From the IMG/VR virus record IMGVR_UViG_3300030329_005082, positions 26,652 through 90,651 of that record: a stretch of DNA of 64,000 nt. The stretch is one strand, 5' to 3'. The notes beneath the pieces are model-generated. The model made no database searches, had not been told where the DNA came from, and saw only the letters and a list, made by a program, of their open reading frames with translations. The translations under genes were made by a program, and so were the position numbers. The first letter of the stretch is position 1. Every line of letters starts with the position of its first letter. The DNA comes from a virus. Shown one piece after another: positions 6,643-15,591 of this stretch.

Positions 6643-7196
6643 CTGTCTCCGGTTGAGCCAAGTGTTCCGGTGCCTCGGCTAGTCTCCTTATCATAAATAT
6701 GATCGGATTCCACTAGATCTACATTTGTTGTAATCTTGACGAACACGGCTTGGGCGATCTTATCACCAGCGTGGAGGGTCTGTGTTCGGTCGCTTGGGTT
6801 GTGAAGGTTCACAAAGATTTCTCCTGTGTATCCTCGGTCAACAACGCAGGCTCCCACGACCAGACCTCGCTTGGAAGCGATGCCAGACTTGTTCTTGATT
6901 TCCAGCATGTATCCCTCTGGGACTTCAATCTTTAAGCCAGTTGGGAAGAGTGATGAGCCGTGAGGCAAGACGCTCTCAATCTGCTTTGGGATGTCGTCCC
7001 GTGGCGGGGGGCAGAAAAACAAATCCATGCCGGCATCTGTTGGGTGTGCTCGCACAGGTAGTTTAGCATTCTCGTGAAGTCGTTGGACTCTTACTTTCAT
7101 TTTGTTTCCTTCTCGGTCGGCGCAGGCTGGTTTCAAATCACACCCGCAGTCATAACATTCATCTGCAACATTGAATAAATTTCTTTGATCAATCAT
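6639..7196 (-). CDS. dut: dUTPase with Cys-rich N-terminal extension
   Basis: Hydrolyses dUTP to dUMP. Trimeric dUTPase motifs are present: DAGMDL, the KNKSGIASK motif, VVDRGYTGEI, GDKIAQAVF and the C-terminal RGTGTLGSTG arm. From 7196 there are 185 residues, including about 32 extra N-terminal residues with a C-x2-C-x-C...C cluster. The ATGA overlap with the upstream gene supports 7196. A second ATG at 7100 (MKVRVQRL), after AAGGA, would give an ordinary dUTPase, so both starts may be used. Confidence 0.93.
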   Translation of the reverse strand: MIDQRNLFNVADECYDCGCDLKPACADREGNKMKVRVQRLHENAKLPVRAHPTDAGMDLFFCPPPRDDIPKQIESVLPHGSSLFPTGLKIEVPEGYMLEIKNKSGIASKRGLVVGACVVDRGYTGEIFVNLHNPSDRTQTLHAGDKIAQAVFVKITTNVDLVESDHIYDKETSRGTGTLGSTGDR

Positions 7197-7507
7197 CTTG
7201 GTTCCAATCCTCTTTGGTGAATTCTTTTTGTTCCGGATTTAAATCTAACAATACAAAACTCACCATCAATATTGACAACAATTCCCTCGTGATCAATAAT
7301 AGACAGGAGTTCCCACACATTGCAATGGACAGGTTGCCCAATAACAAACCTATTTGGCGACACTAAGTGCTCCTTATGAACATAGTGCAAGTTTTTGCCA
7401 ATTAGAAAAAGTCGGACATCTGGTGCGCCGGGACAAGACCCAACATCAAATCCCTCCATTCCCCCAATAATGCCATAACCTTCTCTTACTCTCTTTTTGT
7501 CTCTCAT
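7193..7507 (-). CDS. Hypothetical small protein, possibly SH3-like
   Basis: 104 residues. The C-terminal half (FVIGQPVHCNV, then GIVVNIDGEFCIVRFKSG) has the strand pattern of the KPGD proteins, so it may be a longer relative. ATGA-coupled to dUTPase. Function unknown. Confidence 0.6.
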   Translation of the reverse strand: MRDKKRVREGYGIIGGMEGFDVGSCPGAPDVRLFLIGKNLHYVHKEHLVSPNRFVIGQPVHCNVWELLSIIDHEGIVVNIDGEFCIVRFKSGTKRIHQRGLEPR

Positions 7508-7514
7508 TCTCTCG

Positions 7515-7712
7515 CTAGAAATGCCGCTTTAGTGTTTCAATGTTTTCCTCAGCCTCTGCAAGAACCGTTGTCCACTTCAAAATCTCTTCAAGGAGATTAG
7601 AGTGTTCTCCGATACCAGCCGAGTTATTAAGGTAGACGTCCAACACAGCCAAAGCTTCATCTTTTTTTGCCTCATAGTGAGAAAAGGCAGCTTGTAGTAA
7701 TTTTTCACTCAT
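7515..7712 (-). CDS. Hypothetical small acidic helical protein
   Basis: 65 residues from ATG 7712 (MSEKLLQAAF), which forms ATGA with the stop of dnaE; 16 further in-frame codons upstream lie inside dnaE and are not needed. Predicted as two long helices (residues ~3-27 and ~35-63), rich in Glu, Leu and Ala. Coupling to the polymerase suggests a possible accessory role; unproven. Confidence 0.6.
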   Translation of the reverse strand: MSEKLLQAAFSHYEAKKDEALAVLDVYLNNSAGIGEHSNLLEEILKWTTVLAEAEENIETLKRHF

Positions 7713-10700
7713 GTCAATCTCCTGAATGTTCTGCGAAGAGAGCGGGTGCTGAATCCCCACTTCTCGTTATATTCTAAGTTAGCAATGTACACTTTGTTAA
7801 GGGAAATCTTATCATCTTCTCTTACACCCCAGCAGCGGATGCGAGCATCAAAGGCGTTGCTGTCGGTGGTGTGAATGACCCAGTATTCCTTGCCGTTCTT
7901 TGTCTTCTTTACTTTTACTTCCCTTGGAATGAACCAGACCAGTTGGAGGTCAGGATCGTACTCGCTGATGGGCGGGCAGCCACGGGTCATCAGGTTGTCT
8001 TGGATTTCCTGTGGCATAATCTCATGGATGGGAAAGATGCCCGTGAGAGATGCGAAGTGTTCCAACTTCTCTTCCTCGGAGAAATCACCCTCTGGTGCGT
8101 AGACATCAATATTTTCCAGCAGGTTCTTTTCCTTGCGTGGCCTGTCTACGGCAACGGCAGACCAGAAGTGTTTCAGTCCGGTGAACCTGTCGTCCATCAA
8201 CTCGTCAAGGGCTTTGCTCCTGACCAGAACATCCAGCGCCTTCTTGTTCAGTTTGGAGTATGTGATGTTCTCGTTGAACAGGAACTCCTCAATACTGTTG
8301 AACGGTCGGTTGGCTACAATCTGGTCAATGGCACTATCGCCCAGACCCTTGATGCCTGCGAGCGGCTGAATCAAAGTCTTGCCGTCCTCGGCAATCTCCC
8401 AGACTCGTCCTGACTTGTTGACGCTTGGCGGGACAATCTCAAACCCAAAGGACTTGGCTGTGTTGATTGCTCCTGCCTTCTTATCTTCTGGCTCCTTGTC
8501 CAAGAACGCCGCCATCCATTCAACGGGATAGTAGTAACTCAACCAAGCACATTGGAAGGACACCGCACCGTAGGATACAGCGTGCGATAAGTTGAAGCCG
8601 TAGCCTGAAAAGAACTCCATCTTGGACCAGAGGTTCTTGGCTACATCTTCGGACAGTCCGTGCTTGCCGCAGCCCTTGACAAACTTTTTATATAATTTGT
8701 CCTTGACTTTATCTTTTCCTGTTCCCTTTTTCGTTAGGACTTTGCGGAGCAGGTTGCCCTCGTCCAGGGAGATGTTGTCGCCCAACTTGTGAGCGAGCAT
8801 AGCCAACTGCTCTTGGAAGACCAACAAGCCGTATGTATCTCCGAGAACTTCTTTGATGATTGGGTGCTCGTAGTGTACTTGGCTAGGGTTAGACTTGTTC
8901 GCAACATACAGACTGTGAGCCTTGGCGCTAAGTGGCCCAGGGCGGAAGATAGCCGTGACCGCAGCGAAGTCTAACAGGGATGTGGGCTGGGCTTCTTGGC
9001 AGAACCGCTGGGCTCCGCCGTTGGTCATCTGGAAGATGCCTGCCCACTTGCCTTTGTGGAATACCTCTCGCCAGACTTCCTGATTGTCAAAGTCAATAAC
9101 ATCTGGGTGGAGGTGTGTATTATAATAATCTCTTACCTGTTCAAATGTCGGCTCCTCAATTCCTTGATGGCGTTTGAGGATGTGGCGGATTGCTCCCGAA
9201 ATCATACGGAGAGTGGATAGACCGAGCAGGTCAAACTTGATAAAGCCGAGCGGCTCCAAGTGCCTGACGTTCTGTCCCTCACTCCACGGTGTCTGGATGA
9301 CACCTCCCGAGTTGATGAGCGGCATGTGTTTGTCTAGGTCTTCTGCTACAACAACCCCGCCAGCGTGCCGAGAAATACTACGCATGTTGCCGAAAAGATT
9401 ATCAACGTGCGTAGCGACATCGGGGTACTTGTGGAAGAAGTCTTGAAGCGTTTCACTATATTCTTTTACCTCGTCAAACGTGGGAGTGTAGACACCAGCG
9501 GTCTGACCCCTAGCCTTCTTAGCAAGAGGGATAGCCTCATTCATCATAACACTAGTGACTTTGTTGACCTCAGTGAATGGGATATTATAGAACTTGCCAA
9601 TGTCTTTGATAAGCGAGCGGAGTTGGAGCGTGTTGAAGTTGCTGATGGGAACCACAGTGGTCTTGCCCCACTCCTCTGCTAGCTGCTCCTTTAGGAGCAT
9701 AGGCTCCTCAACATCAAAGTCAATGTCCGGATAGCCGGTGCCGCCCTTTGTCAAGAACCTCTCAAACTGAAGAGCGTATTTGATTGGGTCCACCTGCGTG
9801 ATGTCTAGGACATACGACAGAAGTGAGCCAGCGGCTGAACCTCGTCCAAGTCCGACCAGCATTTCCTCTTGGGCTTTGTCCGAGATGGCTTTCATCGTCA
9901 AGAAGTATTGAGCGAACCCACGCTCCTTGATGATGTTGAGTTCGCCTTTGAGTCGCTGGACGTATTCTTCATCTTTGTCTAGGTTTTTGTCTTTCATTCC
10001 CTGCAAAGCATCAGCCGTCAGAGCTTGGATAGCTGTCTTGCCCTCTGGCACCACAAACTCTGGCAGCCGTACCTCACTGTTGGGCAGGAAATCCTCGCAG
10101 CGATCAAAGGCGATGTGATGAGTGCGCTCAATTGTGTCACGAACAAATGTCTCATCGTAGTCAATATTATGCTTGGCCGAGTACTTCTTGTAGGACTCCC
10201 ACATCTGATCGCCATTCTTTGGATACAACTCATAACCAACCTCGTCTACCGAAGCTGGGAGTAAGCTATCGGGATCAGCCCATTCGGGAACTTTGCCTGC
10301 CCAGCCGATACGCTTGTACATCTCTCGGTCTTTCCACAAGTCAGGTCGTGGGTAGTGACTGTCCGCTGTGCTAATGACCTCAACACCCATCTCCATACAG
10401 GCTTGGATGATAAGGTTATTGCCCTCGTGCTGTTCTCTAATATCGTTCCACTGGACTTCGCCATAGAACCTGTCGCCAAAGATCTCCTTGAACTGAGCGA
10501 TGGTATCACGCATGGCTGCGAGCACGTGGTCAGCACTCTTGTCCCTGTTCTTCCAAAAGTCTTCAAACAGTGGGCCAGACATACAGGCGCTGCTGATGAT
10601 CAGCCCCTCGTTGTACTTGTCCAGCATCTCAAAGTCCATGCGGGGATAACGATAGAAGTTTTCAGGCTGGTAACTATCCGACACCAGTTTGAATAAGTTG

Positions 10701-11122
10701 TTTAAACCTGTCTGGTTCTGAGCAATCATCACGAGGTGACGACGCTCATTAAGCGGGTTGCGCTTCTTTTGGCGGTCCTCATCCTCAATGACCATTCCGT
10801 ATTCTTCTTTTTTCTGCCGCTTGGAATTGGCTTTATGCTCCTCGTACATCTGTCGCCACTTCTTGTGGGAGCGGATGAAGTAGGATTCGCAGCCATACAG
10901 GGCTCGGAAGTCTTTGCCGTCGGCTCGCATCTTTTTGAGATGTTCCACCTGAAACGACAATCCGTTCATGTGCCCATGATCTGTGAGAGCGTGGGCGTTC
11001 ATCCCGTTCTCGTAGGCGAAGTCCATATGCTCGCCAGGCATACCCAAGCCATCAAAGGGCGAGAGTCCGGAGTGGGCGTGCAGTCCCACAAATGGGATCT
11101 TACTTTCAATACGGTCAGTCAT
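7709..11122 (-). CDS. dnaE: DNA polymerase III alpha subunit (DnaE-type replicase)
   Basis: Family C replicative polymerase, 1137 residues, close to bacterial DnaE length. The N-terminal PHP domain shows HAHS (15-18), LTDHGH, GCESYF and ADSHY, so the metal-site residues are largely kept. The palm has GRGSAAGS and then PDIDFDVEE with the catalytic aspartates (around residues 420-480). Further on are the fingers (GLLVFQEQLAMLAHKLG), FSGYGFNLSHA and a helix-hairpin-helix GIKGLGDSA. Most T4-like phages use a family B polymerase instead. Preceded by an extended -10 promoter and separated from the upstream gene by a terminator. Confidence 0.96.
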   Translation of the reverse strand: MTDRIESKIPFVGLHAHSGLSPFDGLGMPGEHMDFAYENGMNAHALTDHGHMNGLSFQVEHLKKMRADGKDFRALYGCESYFIRSHKKWRQMYEEHKANSKRQKKEEYGMVIEDEDRQKKRNPLNERRHLVMIAQNQTGLNNLFKLVSDSYQPENFYRYPRMDFEMLDKYNEGLIISSACMSGPLFEDFWKNRDKSADHVLAAMRDTIAQFKEIFGDRFYGEVQWNDIREQHEGNNLIIQACMEMGVEVISTADSHYPRPDLWKDREMYKRIGWAGKVPEWADPDSLLPASVDEVGYELYPKNGDQMWESYKKYSAKHNIDYDETFVRDTIERTHHIAFDRCEDFLPNSEVRLPEFVVPEGKTAIQALTADALQGMKDKNLDKDEEYVQRLKGELNIIKERGFAQYFLTMKAISDKAQEEMLVGLGRGSAAGSLLSYVLDITQVDPIKYALQFERFLTKGGTGYPDIDFDVEEPMLLKEQLAEEWGKTTVVPISNFNTLQLRSLIKDIGKFYNIPFTEVNKVTSVMMNEAIPLAKKARGQTAGVYTPTFDEVKEYSETLQDFFHKYPDVATHVDNLFGNMRSISRHAGGVVVAEDLDKHMPLINSGGVIQTPWSEGQNVRHLEPLGFIKFDLLGLSTLRMISGAIRHILKRHQGIEEPTFEQVRDYYNTHLHPDVIDFDNQEVWREVFHKGKWAGIFQMTNGGAQRFCQEAQPTSLLDFAAVTAIFRPGPLSAKAHSLYVANKSNPSQVHYEHPIIKEVLGDTYGLLVFQEQLAMLAHKLGDNISLDEGNLLRKVLTKKGTGKDKVKDKLYKKFVKGCGKHGLSEDVAKNLWSKMEFFSGYGFNLSHAVSYGAVSFQCAWLSYYYPVEWMAAFLDKEPEDKKAGAINTAKSFGFEIVPPSVNKSGRVWEIAEDGKTLIQPLAGIKGLGDSAIDQIVANRPFNSIEEFLFNENITYSKLNKKALDVLVRSKALDELMDDRFTGLKHFWSAVAVDRPRKEKNLLENIDVYAPEGDFSEEEKLEHFASLTGIFPIHEIMPQEIQDNLMTRGCPPISEYDPDLQLVWFIPREVKVKKTKNGKEYWVIHTTDSNAFDARIRCWGVREDDKISLNKVYIANLEYNEKWGFSTRSLRRTFRRLT

Positions 11123-11150
11123 TGACTACCTTTCTATTTGGTGTGTATCT

Positions 11151-11159
11151 AGTGTACCA
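11151..11159 (-). promoter_or_regulatory. Extended -10 promoter candidate for dnaE
   Basis: Minus strand TGGTACACT, a TGn plus TACACT extended -10, about 29 bases before the dnaE ATG and just downstream of a terminator. No strong -35 is visible. Confidence 0.4.
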
Positions 11160-11181
11160 GAAAATATGAATTATTCAAGTT

Positions 11182-11213
11182 AAAAAAATGAGCGGGGCAC
11201 CAACTCCCCGCTC
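11182..11213 (-). terminator. Rho-independent terminator after the glycosyltransferase gene
   Basis: On the minus strand the 8-bp perfect stem GAGCGGGG / CCCCGCTC (11213-11206 and 11197-11190) encloses an 8-base loop and is followed by A and a run of seven T. It separates the glycosyltransferase gene from dnaE. Confidence 0.88.
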
Positions 11214-11252
11214 GCCACCTGCCGTAACAGGGTGTCCAATTAATATAAGTAG

Positions 11253-12509
11253 CTAGAATTTGGACATTGGAGTTATAATGCCCTCAGAATAATCTAACTG
11301 CGCGTCAAGGTTTTGCATATAAACAGGAAGTTCTGGCTCAATATTTTCATCCAACAAGTTGGCAATCAAGGTTTGATACCCGCGAAGATTGGCAGCGTTA
11401 TGAATTGAAAACCTATCAACCACTTCCGCACAGGATTTATTATATTGATCTAAGTCGTCACGCTCCTCGTGGCGAAGAGCAGACTCAAACTGACAGACGG
11501 CTTCTGTCAGGTTTGCGCCCCTGTAATAATATCCAAAGTCCGACATAAACTCAGAGTTATGTACTACTGGCAGTTGTAAGAATGCTGCCTCAAGCAGTGT
11601 GTAGTTTAGCCCATTCATGAAGTGGTGATGGAACATTAGCCTTGCGTGCTTTATAAGTGTCGGAAAAGAAAAGCGAGGCTCAAAAGAAACTTTTATATCT
11701 TTTGCCAGAGGAAAGAATCTAATGTACTCAGCAGCGTGCTTATTAAGTTGAAAGTTTTTCAAAGCGTTGAACAAATATATTTTATTGAACTCCTCGTTGC
11801 CTCGCTCATGCACAAGGTTGGCAGCCATGAACGGAAACAAAGATGTCTTAAGAACATTCAGGTTGGGCTCTGTGCAAAAAATGCTCTTATTTCTAGGGTC
11901 CTGCTTTACGAAGAACGGGGAGTCAGTTTTATAATCCTTGTCCTCTTCAATGAGTACTTTGAGTAAAGCCGGGTCCCAAATGTAGGGACACTGATATGCC
12001 CTGTTTGCCCTATAGCGATGAATCATATAATCTTTTTGCCATGCAAAGTGAGGACTCATCCAGACTGCATCAGCAATAGAATCTTCTCTGAGAAGTCCAC
12101 CAGCACAATGGTTCTCTCTTCCCTCTTCAGGGTGCTCCAAGTGTCCGAAAACAAATGTTTCCTGATCCATGACGTAGCGGTTACCGTAAATAACATCCGC
12201 TATCTTGACACCATTGTCTCTAAATTTTTGCAGATAACTCTTGCCCATCATAGCACTGACCAGCAGGAGAACATCCAGATGATATTTCTCCCTGAACAAC
12301 TCCATGCTGTAAGCTGTCGTTCCGAATATATCTGCTTCGTCGCCTGTAATGTTTTTAGACAACCCAGGAGGGTACACTAAGACAGGTGAAAGTGCTGGTA
12401 TTTTCTTTAGAAGAAGATACAAATAATATGCATTTTGGTGCAAACCATTGTTAAAGTAACCGGAAGCATCTGGGCTTACTACGATACCTACAACAATCTG
12501 CCTAGACAT
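11253..12509 (-). CDS. Glycosyltransferase-like protein (DUF2827 family)
   Basis: 418 residues. The start IVVGIVVSPDASGYFNNGLHQN and the C-terminal donor-site region (HHHFMNGLNYTLLEAAFLQLPVVH, then DFGYYY) match my knowledge of DUF2827, a GT-B fold glycosyltransferase family. Likely transfers a sugar to an unknown acceptor; in a phage the target could be modified DNA, a host surface sugar or a virion protein. No base-hydroxymethylating enzyme is visible in this window, so DNA glucosylation is only a possibility. Bounded by hairpins on both sides, so probably a separate transcript. Confidence 0.7.
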   Translation of the reverse strand: MSRQIVVGIVVSPDASGYFNNGLHQNAYYLYLLLKKIPALSPVLVYPPGLSKNITGDEADIFGTTAYSMELFREKYHLDVLLLVSAMMGKSYLQKFRDNGVKIADVIYGNRYVMDQETFVFGHLEHPEEGRENHCAGGLLREDSIADAVWMSPHFAWQKDYMIHRYRANRAYQCPYIWDPALLKVLIEEDKDYKTDSPFFVKQDPRNKSIFCTEPNLNVLKTSLFPFMAANLVHERGNEEFNKIYLFNALKNFQLNKHAAEYIRFFPLAKDIKVSFEPRFSFPTLIKHARLMFHHHFMNGLNYTLLEAAFLQLPVVHNSEFMSDFGYYYRGANLTEAVCQFESALRHEERDDLDQYNKSCAEVVDRFSIHNAANLRGYQTLIANLLDENIEPELPVYMQNLDAQLDYSEGIITPMSKF

Positions 12510-12523
12510 ATCAACCCTCCCGT

Positions 12524-12556
12524 AAAAATGTGTGCTAACTTATATAGGATGCACAC
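12524..12556 (-). terminator. Possible weak terminator hairpin
   Basis: Minus strand GTGTGC (12556-12551) pairs with GCACAC (12535-12530) across a 15-base AT-rich loop and is followed by ATTTTTA. The stem is short and the loop long. It lies between two genes and could instead be part of the promoter region for the downstream gene. Confidence 0.35.
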
Positions 12557-12572
12557 CACTTTGGAGGCAATC

Positions 12573-12929
12573 TTAGTCTTCTTTTACTTCTTCTTCGGCA
12601 GGCCGTTCGCCGTAGACATCTTTGTGTCCGTCTTGATAAGTAATAATGGTTTGATTGGCTGGGTGTGGTTCAATGTGAACCTTCACAAAATCACTCATGC
12701 TATCAAAGATGGCAATACCTCCACGGGGCGGGGGATAGAGCCAGTGAACAACGCATTGACCTGTCGCCATAACGACGCCTTCAATAACAACACCCTCGCC
12801 CGAAACCCCTGTTTCATCCTGCTGACGGTAAACTGTGAAACTGGTAATCCCTCTTGGTGCCAACTTGGGTGGTGGCTTGGGGATTAAATCATCAGCAACC
12901 TCTTCAGACATTTTCTGCTCATCGCTCAT
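12573..12929 (-). CDS. Conserved-type hypothetical protein
   Basis: 118 residues with a Pro-rich N terminus (LIPKPPPKLAP), a compact beta-rich centre (GVVIEGVVMATGQCVVHWLYPP) and a very acidic tail (ERPAEEEVKED). The central pattern recalls small proteins common in large environmental phages; no function known. ATGA-coupled to the upstream gene. Confidence 0.65.
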   Translation of the reverse strand: MSDEQKMSEEVADDLIPKPPPKLAPRGITSFTVYRQQDETGVSGEGVVIEGVVMATGQCVVHWLYPPPRGGIAIFDSMSDFVKVHIEPHPANQTIITYQDGHKDVYGERPAEEEVKED

Positions 12930-13174
12930 TCTACACCCCCAAGCATGGCAGCAACGCGAGATAACCTTGCAGCATCAACAGGAGTAAGCTCATCAGCACG
13001 ATATAGATATTTATCTTTCTTCAGAGATGGTTTTACATTTGTTTCGTATTGGTCATCTTCTACCCACCTTACGGTAAAGTAAGTCCACTTATCAGGATCT
13101 TTTAGTTTGCCAGTAATGGTGCCAAACCTCAAAATGCTATGATAAGTTACATAAACGTTTGATCCTATATCCAT
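12926..13174 (-). CDS. Small SH3-like hypothetical protein
   Basis: 82 residues. M-D-I-G-S-N-V-Y-V-T-Y replaces the K-x-G-D-L-V start, followed by FGTITGKLKD and YFTVRWVEDD strands, so it is probably a divergent member of the KPGD family outside the main array. Function unknown. Confidence 0.6.
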   Translation of the reverse strand: MDIGSNVYVTYHSILRFGTITGKLKDPDKWTYFTVRWVEDDQYETNVKPSLKKDKYLYRADELTPVDAARLSRVAAMLGGVE

Positions 13175-13189
13175 TCTATTCTTCCTTCT

Positions 13190-13441
13190 CTAAGCAACAC
13201 AGATTAAGTGGTTCTCGCCGATAAATGTATATGTTTCGCCATCAAAGTTAACTTTCTCCACCCCAAAGGCATGAACAACAACCCTCTTACCTGTTAGGTC
13301 TTCTGAGCAATCAGAAGCGCAAGAAATTACTTTGGCTGCTACAAAATCTTGAGGCTTCTCCTCCTTGGGAACAAAGAAGGATCCTTCGCGAGGAGCATCC
13401 TTAATCACTTCAATAAGTAGTCTGCGATTTAAAGGTTTCAT
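13190..13441 (-). CDS. groES: GroES-like co-chaperonin (T4 gp31 analogue)
   Basis: 83 residues. Starts M-K-P-L-N-R-R-L-L-I-E-V, like the GroES first strand (RPLHDRVIV). The mobile-loop region (GSFFVPKEEKPQ) is shorter than in GroES. Then come FVAAKVIS, GKRVVVHAFGVEKV and the final FIGENHLICVA, matching GroES strand order to its last strand (ESDILAIVEA). Probably caps host GroEL for folding of the phage capsid protein, as T4 gp31 does. Start at 13441 (TGATG overlap); an ATG one codon upstream is also possible. Confidence 0.8.
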   Translation of the reverse strand: MKPLNRRLLIEVIKDAPREGSFFVPKEEKPQDFVAAKVISCASDCSEDLTGKRVVVHAFGVEKVNFDGETYTFIGENHLICVA

Positions 13442-13671
13442 CATAGTTCCGTCCAATACTCTGAAATCATTACATATTCAATCTGCGATACAGTTCCCCA
13501 CTCTCGGTCGCCACAGTGCTTGCAGTAGCACTCTATGCCGACATGACCTCCTGGCAACGCTGTCGTTTGCCCAGATGGCAGCCAAGAATGTTTGACCTTG
13601 TTTTGTTTTTCCTCACGCTTGCAAAATCCTTCTTTAAGTTGCGGAGGCATAATAAAGTTTAGGGTAGCCAT
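13441..13671 (-). CDS. Small zinc-ribbon-like hypothetical protein
   Basis: 76 residues from ATG 13671 after GAAAGGAG. A single cluster C-Y-C-K-H-C-G-D (~49-55), plus an upstream Cys in a Lys-rich part, suggests a metal-binding knuckle. Coupled to the GroES-like gene. Function unknown. Confidence 0.65.
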   Translation of the reverse strand: MATLNFIMPPQLKEGFCKREEKQNKVKHSWLPSGQTTALPGGHVGIECYCKHCGDREWGTVSQIEYVMISEYWTEL

Positions 13672-13719
13672 GATGGACTCCTTTCTTCATTTATATATTA
13701 CTCTACTTTTTGTTTCCCT

Positions 13720-15591
13720 TTAAGTGATTTCGCAAGCGCCGCCGGCACAGGCTGCCTCACCCTTGAGGTCGGTGTTGTCATCCTCTTCCACAATTTTAGT
13801 GAGATCAACACTTTCCAGGGTAGCAAGCATGGCTTCAAACTTCTCCTTGGAGCAGTCTTCAAAGGGTGCTTGCTGGTAAGTGCCGCCATTGAATGGAAGG
13901 ACTGACAGCCCGTTGTAGTGCTTGCGGTTCATCCACATCCACTCGCCAGCATCGGTCCACTCGTTTTCGTGGAGACTGATGGTGGCTGAAACGTTGTGTC
14001 CGTTCTGACCTGAGCGTTTGCCAGGGTTGACCCACTCTCTTGTGATTTTCTTTACTCGCCGCAAAAGTTGGAAAGCACTTTCATCACGTAGGATAGAGCC
14101 TTCGGGTGCCCGCTGGGGCACCGAGATGACGGCTGTATCGTGTGGGCGGAAGTACTCGTCCTCCACCAGTTCTGGGTGGTGAATTGCTAGGTGCCAATAA
14201 ATTGGCTCATTTTTGCCAACTCTGATTCGGCGGATATAATAATCGTTGTGCCAGGCGTGGATGCCGCTGGATGTTCCCAGGGTCAAACTCGTGGTTCCCG
14301 CAGGCTTTACGCAGGTTGTGCGGGCTGCATGATTGATTCCGATCATGTCAGCAACACGGGCGTTCTCTTCCTTCACAACATTGGCAGCGTCCGTCAAGCT
14401 AATGTCATCTTGGAGCACACGACCCGAAGCAATGCCTGTCATAGACACGCCGATCAGAGCATCCTTTTCTGTGGTTCGCTGCCAGATTGGGCGAAGATAA
14501 TGAAAGTCTGTGTAGCCAGCTTGGAGTGTGCCGATGAAGGCTGCTGCTCGCACCCGCTGTTCCAAGTCGTTCTGTCCCGTGATGTTGCTGACATTGACTT
14601 CGGTCAGGTTACAGAACTGGAAGGGTCGTAGTCCGATCTCACAACATGGGTTGGTTCCCCAATCCTTATCGTTGGACAAGTAGATGCCGGGCTCGCCAGC
14701 GTTGGATGCCTCAACACGCTTCCATAGATCCATGAAGAATTCTTTTGTGATTCTGTGCCGCAAAAGTACAGCAGAGTTGTTGGCTCGTCCACGCTGTGGG
14801 TTGGTTTCCCACCAGTTGCCAGCCTTGCAGGCAATCATCTCGTTGTCATCTGCGGAGAACAAAGAGATAAGAGCAGCACGACGGATGCCACCAGCCAACA
14901 CGGCGTCGGCAATATGGCAAACGATGTCGTGGACTTCAATAGCCGACAGTCTGTCGCCATCATTCTTTTCTGCGAGCACACCCTCAACCTTCACCAAGCA
15001 TTCCTTGAGAGGCTGGGGTCCTGGGGCTTTGCCACCAGAGGTTACAAGGCGAGAACCTTTAGGGCGAATATCGCTATAATCAAATCGTAGCCGTGAGCCA
15101 CCGAAGAAGTAACTGCGAATAAGATATTTGACGGCATCAGCCCATCCTTCAATACTATCATTTATTAAATACCTCCGGGTTCTTTCTGCGTTTGGTTTCC
15201 GAATTTCTGGGAGTTCATCTACATGATGCTGCTGGACCGAGTATCCAACACCAGTTCCGCCGAGCAACAAGAACATAATCTCACCGAACACACGCCAGTC
15301 ATCTACGGGAGCATAAGCGCAGTTGAACACACGGTTGGGAGAGATTTCAATGGGCTTGCCTGCGAACTGCATGGAGCGCATAGATGGCAAGACTTTCTTA
15401 TCATAAACAAACTGGTATGCATCTTTAATTTCCTGCTTGAGGTCAGGATACTTTTTCATGTGCATTTCCATGTTGCGGGCAACAAGCTCGTCCCAAGTTT
15501 CACGCCTGCTCTTCTCTGGGAGATATCGGGCGTACTTCATGTACACTGTAATGTCAGATAAAATTTGAGTTGAAATATCTTGTTCGCTCAT
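13720..15591 (-). CDS. nrdJ: Adenosylcobalamin-dependent (class II) ribonucleotide reductase
   Basis: Reduces ribonucleotides to deoxyribonucleotides using coenzyme B12, independent of oxygen. 623 residues, somewhat shorter than the ~740 of the monomeric Lactobacillus RTPR type it resembles. Visible: the first active-site Cys in NRVFNCAYAP, the NPCCEIGL...FCNLTEVN segment with the catalytic C-x-E and second Cys, PAGTTSLTLGTSSGIH, and the C-terminal redox pair in CAGGACEIT. All key cysteines are present. ATGA overlap with the helicase gene upstream. Confidence 0.95.
   Translation of the reverse strand: MSEQDISTQILSDITVYMKYARYLPEKSRRETWDELVARNMEMHMKKYPDLKQEIKDAYQFVYDKKVLPSMRSMQFAGKPIEISPNRVFNCAYAPVDDWRVFGEIMFLLLGGTGVGYSVQQHHVDELPEIRKPNAERTRRYLINDSIEGWADAVKYLIRSYFFGGSRLRFDYSDIRPKGSRLVTSGGKAPGPQPLKECLVKVEGVLAEKNDGDRLSAIEVHDIVCHIADAVLAGGIRRAALISLFSADDNEMIACKAGNWWETNPQRGRANNSAVLLRHRITKEFFMDLWKRVEASNAGEPGIYLSNDKDWGTNPCCEIGLRPFQFCNLTEVNVSNITGQNDLEQRVRAAAFIGTLQAGYTDFHYLRPIWQRTTEKDALIGVSMTGIASGRVLQDDISLTDAANVVKEENARVADMIGINHAARTTCVKPAGTTSLTLGTSSGIHAWHNDYYIRRIRVGKNEPIYWHLAIHHPELVEDEYFRPHDTAVISVPQRAPEGSILRDESAFQLLRRVKKITREWVNPGKRSGQNGHNVSATISLHENEWTDAGEWMWMNRKHYNGLSVLPFNGGTYQQAPFEDCSKEKFEAMLATLESVDLTKIVEEDDNTDLKGEAACAGGACEIT

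Noticed and set aside
11241-11249. CTACTTATA-like site downstream of the glycosyltransferase gene
   Set aside because: It lies upstream of the terminator and about 120 bases from dnaE, outside the usual distance range; too weak to list.
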